Made by a program: the position numbers and the translations under genes
Assembly (NCBI GenBank): GCA_013214545.1
Contig: JABSQB010000001.1
Location: 50,170-97,160 of the forward strand
Source: Henriciella sp.
Lineage (GTDB): Bacteria > Pseudomonadota > Alphaproteobacteria > Caulobacterales > Hyphomonadaceae
Length of the DNA: 46,991 nucleotides
Direction of reading: 5' to 3'
Shown here: positions 42,088 through 46,991 of the stretch, piece by piece
Numbering within the stretch: the first letter of the stretch is position 1
How the letters are laid out: every line of letters begins with the position of its first letter
The notes under the pieces: generated by a model
The model's input: only the letters and a program-made list of their open reading frames with translations
Databases searched by the model: none
What the model was told of the DNA's origin: nothing

Positions 42088-44361
42088 ATGGAACGCTCTA
42101 TGGCCCTTTTTCGCGCAGCTTTTATTAGCCTGTTTCTCGCTCTGATCGCCCATGTTCCGGCGGTCAGTCAGCCGGTCGATGGCGGCCATGCGCGGGTTGA
42201 GCTCGTTAGCGAACGTGCGCTGGCTGTGCCAGGTGAAACCGTCTGGTTCGGACTGTCGTTTGAGATCGACCCCAACTGGCACATCTATTGGCGCAACGCC
42301 GGCGATGCCGGCATCCCGCCGGAAATTACCTGGCGTGAGGCTGGCGGGGTTGCGCCTGACAAGATCACCGGTTTCTCCTGGCCGCTGCCGGAATTGCTTC
42401 CGGTCGTGCCGGGTCAGATCATGGACTATGGTTATTCGAACGAAATCGTCCTGCCCTTCATGATCACACTGCCAGAAGATGCCGAAGGCCCGCTTCTGTT
42501 TGAAGGTGTCGCGGATTACCTGATCTGCGAAGATGTATGCATTCCCGAAAGCGCCGACATTCGGCTGCTGCTTTCGGTTGGCGGCGCGCAGATCCCGGAT
42601 GAATATGGCTCAACTCTCATTCGGAGCGGCCTCGAACAGGTCCCGCCCGAGTTTACCGGTGAGGCCAGTTTGTCGGGCTCCGGTGCGGCCTGGACACTGT
42701 CAGTGGCCAGCGCAGAACTCGCAGGCGCGCGCGGCGATGCCCGTTTTTTCCCCTATGCGCATGAGATCAAACACGCGGCGGATCAGCCGGTGCGTTTCGG
42801 GCCTGAGGGGCTGCAAATCACCCTGACCTCTGACCGGGAGGGCGACCCGCTGCCTGATACGATCGCAGGCGTGGTCCGGGTCGGCGACACCGCCGTGGCG
42901 ATTTCGGCTTCAGCAGGCGCGATTCTTCCTGGGACTAGTGGAGCGGGTGGGGCTGGCGTGCCGGTCTCCGGAGGTGCGACGAGCTTGCCCATTTTGATGG
43001 CGTTCGCGCTGATCGGCGGATTGATCCTAAACCTGATGCCTTGTGTTCTGCCGGTCCTGTCGATCAAGGCGATGGGCGTCGTGTCGGCGACGGCGAATGG
43101 CCATGAGCGAGAGGCCCGGATGCATGGTCTGTGGTATGCGGCCGGTGTCCTGGTGAGCTTCGGCGCGCTGGCCGCTGCGGTGCTTAGCGTGCGCGCGGCG
43201 ACCGGGATCGCGATCTGGGGCTTCTGGCTGCAGAACCCAATTCTGGTAACGGCATTGATCCTGATCATCTTCCTGATCGGTCTGTGGTTGCTCGGCATGT
43301 TTGAACTGGGTGCCTCTGTGCAGGGGGTCGGCTCAGGCCTCGCCGCAAAGCAGGGGAGCGCAGGCGCGTTCTTTACAGGCGTTCTGGCGGCGATTGTGGG
43401 GGCACCGTGTACCGGCCCGTTCCTGGGCGCTGCGCTCGGCGCCGTCATGATCCAGCCCTCGATCAATGTTGTGCTGGTGCTTTTGACAATGGGGTTCGGG
43501 ATGGCCTTACCATTCCTCGCGCTTAGCTTCCTGCCGGGCTTGCAGAAAATGATCCCGAAACCGGGCGCCTGGATGGAGACGCTGAAACAAGTGTTTGCCT
43601 TCCCGATGTTCCTGACAGCAGCCTGGCTCTTGTCAGTCCTTGGCGCGCTGGCCGGGTATCGCATGGCGGCCATGGTGGTCGCGGGCGCCGCCTTGATCGC
43701 GTTTGGTATATGGGCGCTGAAATCAGCCGGGCAGGGCGCCAAAGCGATCCTGCTTTCAGTGCTCGGGCTCGCCATCATTATTCCCGTCTTTGGTTTGATC
43801 TCGGCGACAAGCTCCGTGGAGACCATTCTAGGGCTGGCCTGGCTGGTCGGACTAATCGGCGCCTTCGTGCTGATCGCGCGCATGTCGGGCAATGCGACGG
43901 TGCAGCTGGCGCGAGGGCTCGCGGGATTGGCGGTTGCGGCTGGTTTGATCTGGCCACTGGCACAGGCGCGCACCGCGCTTGCCGTGGGTGGCCCAACTGA
44001 AGCCTATTCTGCGAAGTACGAAACCGAACCCTGGTCACCGGAGCGGGTGGCGGAACTCACGGCTGACGGGCGCGCCGTGTTTGTCGACTTCACGGCCGAG
44101 TGGTGCGTGACCTGCCAGGCCAACAAGCTGCAGACCCTGCAAACCAAGCCTGTGGTCGACGCATTCGCAGAAGGCAATGTCGCGTTCCTGGTTGCCGATT
44201 TCACCAATGGCGACACGACCATCGCCCTGGAGCTGCAAAAACATAATCGCGCAGGCGTGCCGATGTATCTCTGGTACGCTCCTGGTGAGACGCAGCCACA
44301 AGTGCTCCCGGAATTGTTATCTATCGATCTTGTAACAGGACTTGTCGACGCCGCACTCTAG
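42088..44361 (+). CDS. DsbD/ScsB-like thiol:disulfide reductase with thioredoxin domain
   Basis: A 757-residue inner-membrane reductase carrying electrons from cytoplasmic thioredoxin to the periplasm. After a signal peptide, an N-terminal DsbC-like/ScsB-type domain (about 30-290) has the pair Cys147/Cys151 (CEDVC). Eight helices follow, with the buried pair Cys319 (MPCVLP) and Cys441 (GAPCTGP). The C-terminal thioredoxin domain has Cys673/Cys676 (WCVTC). ATG 42088 or 42100 could start it; 42100 has a closer GGAA. A redoxin gene 43 bases downstream is the probable partner. A near-palindrome (44366-44386) lies between them. Confidence 0.9.
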   Translation: MERSMALFRAAFISLFLALIAHVPAVSQPVDGGHARVELVSERALAVPGETVWFGLSFEIDPNWHIYWRNAGDAGIPPEITWREAGGVAPDKITGFSWPLPELLPVVPGQIMDYGYSNEIVLPFMITLPEDAEGPLLFEGVADYLICEDVCIPESADIRLLLSVGGAQIPDEYGSTLIRSGLEQVPPEFTGEASLSGSGAAWTLSVASAELAGARGDARFFPYAHEIKHAADQPVRFGPEGLQITLTSDREGDPLPDTIAGVVRVGDTAVAISASAGAILPGTSGAGGAGVPVSGGATSLPILMAFALIGGLILNLMPCVLPVLSIKAMGVVSATANGHEREARMHGLWYAAGVLVSFGALAAAVLSVRAATGIAIWGFWLQNPILVTALILIIFLIGLWLLGMFELGASVQGVGSGLAAKQGSAGAFFTGVLAAIVGAPCTGPFLGAALGAVMIQPSINVVLVLLTMGFGMALPFLALSFLPGLQKMIPKPGAWMETLKQVFAFPMFLTAAWLLSVLGALAGYRMAAMVVAGAALIAFGIWALKSAGQGAKAILLSVLGLAIIIPVFGLISATSSVETILGLAWLVGLIGAFVLIARMSGNATVQLARGLAGLAVAAGLIWPLAQARTALAVGGPTEAYSAKYETEPWSPERVAELTADGRAVFVDFTAEWCVTCQANKLQTLQTKPVVDAFAEGNVAFLVADFTNGDTTIALELQKHNRAGVPMYLWYAPGETQPQVLPELLSIDLVTGLVDAAL

Positions 44362-44404
44362 GATAGTTTACAGCTGTAGCTGAAACAGTTCGGGAGCCTT
44401 TTCG

Positions 44405-45052
44405 ATGACGACTTTCACACGCCGCAATCTTGGTCTTGCCGCAGGCATGGCGACCGCCGTCGCGTTGACCGCTGGCGCGATGATCGCATTTTCGGCCAAT
44501 GCTGCGCCGATCACTGGCGAAGCGGCACCTGGTTTCACCAATGCTGTGACCGCATCAGGCGAGACCATTTCGCTATCTGATTTTGCCGGTCAGACCGTGG
44601 TGATGGAATGGACCAATCATGATTGTCCGTTCGTGAAGAAGCACTATGCCGAGCCGGTCAGCAACATGCAGACGATGCAGGCAGATGCTTCAACGGATGA
44701 TACGGTCTGGATTCAGGTGATCTCTTCGGCCCCTGGAAAGCAGGGTTATCTGGAAGCCGACGCGGCGCTCGCTAAAAACGCTGAGCGCAGCGCAGCGCCG
44801 GCCTATACGATCCTTGATCCGAGCGGCGACATTGGCCGCGCTTATGATGCCAAAACGACGCCGCACATGTATGTCATCAAAGGCGATGGTGAACTGGCCT
44901 ATGCGGGCGCGATCGACTCTATCCGCTCTGCCAAAGTCGGCGACATCGCCAAGGCGACAAATTATGTGACCGCAGCGCTCACGGCGGTTGCTGCAGGCAA
45001 TGCGCCCGAGGTGACGAATTCGAAGCCGTATGGGTGCTCAGTGAAGTATTAG
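44405..45052 (+). CDS. exported redoxin (thioredoxin-fold, AhpC/TSA-like)
   Basis: A 215-residue protein. The twin-Arg-like start FTRRNLGLAAG precedes a hydrophobic stretch ending SANA-A, so it may use Tat or Sec. The thioredoxin fold begins GEAAPGFTNAVTASGETISL; the active region is WTNHDCPFVKKHY with Cys74. The cis-Pro strand is TTPHMYVI and Cys211 is close to the C-terminus (SKPYGCSVKY). With one peroxidatic-type Cys plus a distant Cys it resembles bacterial redoxins of the DUF-like 'redoxin domain' type. GGAG precedes the ATG; a terminator follows. Likely reduced by the DsbD-like protein. Confidence 0.86.
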   Translation: MTTFTRRNLGLAAGMATAVALTAGAMIAFSANAAPITGEAAPGFTNAVTASGETISLSDFAGQTVVMEWTNHDCPFVKKHYAEPVSNMQTMQADASTDDTVWIQVISSAPGKQGYLEADAALAKNAERSAAPAYTILDPSGDIGRAYDAKTTPHMYVIKGDGELAYAGAIDSIRSAKVGDIAKATNYVTAALTAVAAGNAPEVTNSKPYGCSVKY

Positions 45053-45076
45053 GCCGTTGCCTCGAACGAAATAAGA

Positions 45077-45106
45077 AAGCCGCCTCCCGATAGAGGCGGC
45101 TTTTTT
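45077..45106 (+). terminator. strong Rho-independent terminator after redoxin gene
   Basis: AAGCCGCCTC (45077-45086) and GAGGCGGCTT (45093-45102) form a perfect 10-bp stem with a 6-base loop and six T. It also lies just beyond the stop of the convergent lipoprotein gene and may serve both strands. Confidence 0.92.
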
Positions 45107-45138
45107 AATGGTTAGGCACGGTGGCGCGCGGGCGAAGC

Positions 45139-45969
45139 CTAATTCTGCGCGGCCAGCACCGCGTTCGAGGCTGCCACCGTCACCGTCGACAAGTCCGCGC
45201 TCAGCGTCTCTGGAAGCAGCGCAGTCGGATACGCCTCTTCGAGTTTTGCAATCGCCTCAATCAAAGCCGTTGCGGCGCGCTGGTTCTCTTCGGCTATGTC
45301 ATCGCCGCTGGCCAGGAAGACGCGCTCGCCGGCTTTGAAGAAGCCGTAGCCGTCAAGGTAGGGCTCATACGCGTCCGACTCCAAAGACAGTGAGTACATG
45401 TAAGCGGCGCGTTCAAACTGATCGGCAGCGACCCGCGCAGCAATGCTGGCATCGCTTAGATCAGATGCGGGGGCTTTCTCTGCGGCTGTTCTGAGCGCGG
45501 CGATGATGCCGTCAGAGCGGGCGCTGATCTGCGCCGGGGTTTCTCCGGCAAAGATGGCCGCCGACGTGTCGGTCAACAAATCTCCGAAATCCTCGACGCC
45601 TAATCGCTGGAACACCGGTTGAATGTCGAACAGGACCTCAGAGACCGGGTGAGCAAACATCTCTGCCGCCGCATCATTCTCGCCCAATTCATGCGCATCG
45701 CGCGCGGCAATAATATGGGCTTCCGTGATCGCCAAAGCCGACAGGAACACGACCGGGTCGGTCGCGGCTTGCTCGATCGCCACGCCGCCTTCGCCTTCAC
45801 CGCCTTCGGCCTCACCAAGCTCCGCCGCCTCTACAGGCGGTTGCGGTGCCGAGATTTCAATCTCAGGCGCATCTGACGCTTGCCCGGGGTTGCCACAAGC
45901 GGCGAGCGTGCCGCCAGCCAATGCCACGCCCAGGCCCAGCTGCGTCCACTGTTTCAAAACTGTTTTCAC
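45139..45969 (-). CDS. hypothetical lipoprotein, helical, Ala/Glu-rich
   Basis: A 276-residue protein. The signal ends with a good lipobox (LAAC, Cys25). An acidic Gly/Glu-rich linker (AELGEAEGGEGEGGV) follows, then a mostly helical body: SALAITEAHIIAARDAHELGENDAA, HPVSEVLFDIQPVFQRLG, then several Ala-rich helices. The layout recalls helical periplasmic domains of iron-uptake proteins of the EfeO/FTR1-extension type, but I see no metal motif and this is weak. Unrecognised family. The ATG is followed upstream by a 500-base spacer; the stop faces the redoxin terminator. Confidence 0.75.
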   Translation of the reverse strand: MKTVLKQWTQLGLGVALAGGTLAACGNPGQASDAPEIEISAPQPPVEAAELGEAEGGEGEGGVAIEQAATDPVVFLSALAITEAHIIAARDAHELGENDAAAEMFAHPVSEVLFDIQPVFQRLGVEDFGDLLTDTSAAIFAGETPAQISARSDGIIAALRTAAEKAPASDLSDASIAARVAADQFERAAYMYSLSLESDAYEPYLDGYGFFKAGERVFLASGDDIAEENQRAATALIEAIAKLEEAYPTALLPETLSADLSTVTVAASNAVLAAQN

Positions 45970-46501
45970 GGCACATCTCTCTTTGATTGCTTGTTCTATG
46001 CGTCATGCCCTTATTGAGAATAATTCGCAAGCGAAAATCGAGCACGGTTGGGCGTTTCTCAAAAGCGGGATGGCTGGCTGTAGAAACTGAGCGAATGACA
46101 ATTTAAGGCCCAGCTCGCGCGGCCACTTTAATCTGATCTAGAGAGTTTGGAGCGGGCGATGCGCTTCAGGGCCCATAAATAAAACATTTAAATACATGTG
46201 CTTATGGGTTTTTGGGTGCTGGTTTGTAGCCCAAATTGTTCGCAAATTGTATCCCAAATAGGTTTGCTGCCCGCAAGTTGTGAAATTGTTGCGGTAGGTA
46301 GCATAAATCACCGGTTTGGCCGATGAGAACTTTGGAATTTTCAGCAGGGACTGTCGCCGTGCTGTGTCAGATTCTGAGAGACTGTTTTGGGGCGATTTTC
46401 AGGCGCTCGGTTCAAGCAATTTACGTGAGTTTAGTAGGGCAACCTCTGGTTGGCATTGGTTCAACGCTCTTCCATTAGTTGGAGCGATCAATTTCTTTTG
46501 A
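45970..46501. other. 532-base AT-richer spacer without a supported gene
   Basis: A hand count over 46141-46440 gives about 47% GC, well below the window average. It contains the repeat cluster listed separately. A 61-codon plus-strand frame (46316-46501) has no ribosome site or family likeness. The spacer separates chromosomal housekeeping genes from two AT-richer genes at the right edge and may be a junction of acquired DNA. Confidence 0.6.
46172..46289. repeat. cluster of short iterated and inverted repeats
   Basis: The octamer CAAATTGT occurs at 46232 and 46243, with variants CAAGTTGT at 46274 and GAAATTGT at 46282. CCCATAA (46172-46178) faces TTATGGG (46202-46208), and TTTGGG (46211-46216) faces CCCAAA (46230-46235, again at 46253-46258). 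The 11-base step between exact copies is near one helical turn. This could be an operator array, an integrase site or a replication-type iteron; nothing decides. Confidence 0.45.
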
Positions 46502-46777
46502 CTAAAGCGCAACCTGCGATCGGAGTTTTTGCTTTTCCGCGTTTGAGAGCTCACGCCAATCCTTGCCATTGAGCGCTCCCTGCAAACTGTAAAGGTTGTA
46601 GCACATGGGCAACCTCTTTCCGGCTAACTCGCTCATCCGAATGTACGCGCGAACCGGTCCAACTAATTCCAAATCAGATCGTGAATAGATCTCGATTGAC
46701 GCGAGTCGTTTTGACAAAGTGTCACCGATATTCATGAGGTTCTTCACTGGCACGAAATCACAGTTCTTCGGTCGCAA
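46502..46777 (-). CDS. TfoX C-terminal-domain protein
   Basis: A 91-residue protein that is only a TfoX/Sxy C-terminal domain: NLMNIGDTLSKRLASIEIYSRSDLELVGPVRAY, then CYNLYSLQGALNGKDWRELSNAEKQKLRSQV, a helix-hairpin-helix-like fold. Full TfoX adds an N-terminal domain and controls competence in gammaproteobacteria; stand-alone C-domains are common in alphaproteobacteria with unknown roles. TTG at 46777 has AGGAG six bases upstream and is preferred over ATG at 46735. Base composition (~50% GC) matches the AT-richer right edge. Confidence 0.8.
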   Translation of the reverse strand: MRPKNCDFVPVKNLMNIGDTLSKRLASIEIYSRSDLELVGPVRAYIRMSELAGKRLPMCYNLYSLQGALNGKDWRELSNAEKQKLRSQVAL

Positions 46778-46838
46778 TCGACGCTCCTAATCTGGGTCGC
46801 TATTCATTCTTGAGAACCCGCACTCAAACAGTTTAGAT

Positions 46839-46991
46839 CTACCTGCTGACAGATTCAGACAATAGCGATCCATATAGGGATTTTCCTATCTGTTGCGCCA
46901 GAGTCCGTTCTGGAGCAATTCTGTTGAAAAAGTCGCCGCTGATCTCATCCACTTCCTGATCCGACGTTCCTGGGTGGCCTGTATCTGCAGG
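46839..46991 (-). CDS. unknown protein, C-terminal 50 residues, cut by window edge
   Basis: A stop-free frame enters from the right edge and ends at TAG (46841-46839). The visible part is polar, then helical: DQEVDEISGDFFNRIAPERT, LAQQIGKSLYGSLLSE. No family can be named from this fragment. It lies on the same strand as the TfoX-domain gene, 61 bases upstream of its start, and has the same AT-richer composition. The upstream part needed to judge it is outside the window. Confidence 0.4.
   Translation of the reverse strand, partial: PADTGHPGTSDQEVDEISGDFFNRIAPERTLAQQIGKSLYGSLLSESVSR

Noticed and set aside
42783-43973. 396-codon frame antisense to the DsbD-like gene
   Set aside because: Low-complexity Pro/Ala/Ser composition from reading hydrophobic codons backwards; no start context.
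44366-44386. Near-palindrome between the DsbD-like and redoxin genes, considered as terminator
   Set aside because: No T run follows and the loop is too small for a normal hairpin; noted only as a possible DNA site.
46316-46501. 61-codon plus-strand frame in the AT-rich spacer
   Set aside because: No ribosome site, no family likeness, short; composition alone does not support it.
1-46991. CRISPR arrays, rRNA, tRNA, insertion sequences
   Set aside because: No regularly spaced repeats, rRNA or tRNA signatures, or transposase/integrase motifs were seen.

Overview
The window is a stretch of alphaproteobacterial chromosome, most likely from the Hyphomonadaceae/Maricaulales (Hyphomonas-like marine bacteria). 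Evidence: the rplM-rpsI-argC order; the ispB / DUF2007 / TrmN6-like methyltransferase / glyQ / glyS order; alphaproteobacterial small families (DUF2842, DUF2007); heme A synthase of the alphaproteobacterial type; ETF-ubiquinone oxidoreductase; a TonB-dependent siderophore receptor; and a perfect TTAA-N7-TTAA CtrA-type box with a GANTC (CcrM) site inside it. By eye the GC content is near 58-60% over most of the window. It falls to about 47-50% in one small gene (15283-15600) and in the last ~900 bases. I saw no rRNA, tRNA, CRISPR array, transposase or integrase.

Layout. 1-6.3 kb: end of a LysE-type exporter, a LOG-family protein, a siderophore receptor with a possible Fur box, an Atm1-type ABC exporter, and a phosphatidylserine decarboxylase homologue that has lost its self-cleavage serine. 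6.5-12.3 kb: RhlE-like helicase, DUF2842 protein, heme A synthase, a lipoprotein, ribosomal proteins L13 and S9, ArgC. 12.3-16.4 kb (minus strand): a VOC lipoprotein, a GST, then a tightly coupled five-gene operon (uracil-DNA glycosylase, AT-rich ORFan, GT2 glycosyltransferase, DUF2283, DUF2064). 16.5-23.6 kb: ETF-QO and a membrane protein, then on the minus strand ispB, a TPR lipoprotein, ispE and a WecA/MraY-type transferase, all tied to polyprenyl metabolism. 23.7-28.8 kb: DUF2007, TrmN6-like methyltransferase and glyQ...glyS, with a lipoprotein, a cupin and a dual-CDGSH protein inserted between the two glycyl-tRNA synthetase subunits. A 38-residue membrane peptide gene abuts the glyS stop on the other strand. 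29-34 kb: pyruvate phosphate dikinase, a SleB-like cell wall hydrolase, an SDR.

34-38.9 kb (minus strand): the quinolinate route to NAD (nadA, nadB, nadC). Two small paralogous secreted proteins of unknown function sit between nadA and nadB and are translationally coupled to nadB. Two related palindromes precede nadA and look like operators. 38.8-45.1 kb: a CtrA-box-preceded 111-residue ORFan, a DUF885 lipoprotein without the expected HExxH motif, a SapC protein, a DsbD/ScsB-like reductase and a redoxin. 45.1-47 kb: a lipoprotein, an AT-richer repeat-bearing spacer, a protein made only of a TfoX C-terminal domain, and the end of an unknown gene running off the right edge. This edge may be the start of acquired DNA.

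Most of the window is housekeeping. The best candidates for undescribed biology are the secreted pair inside the NAD operon, the degenerate Psd-like and DUF885 proteins, the three-gene insert between glyQ and glyS, and the seamlessly inserted AT-rich ORFan in the glycosylase/glycosyltransferase operon.
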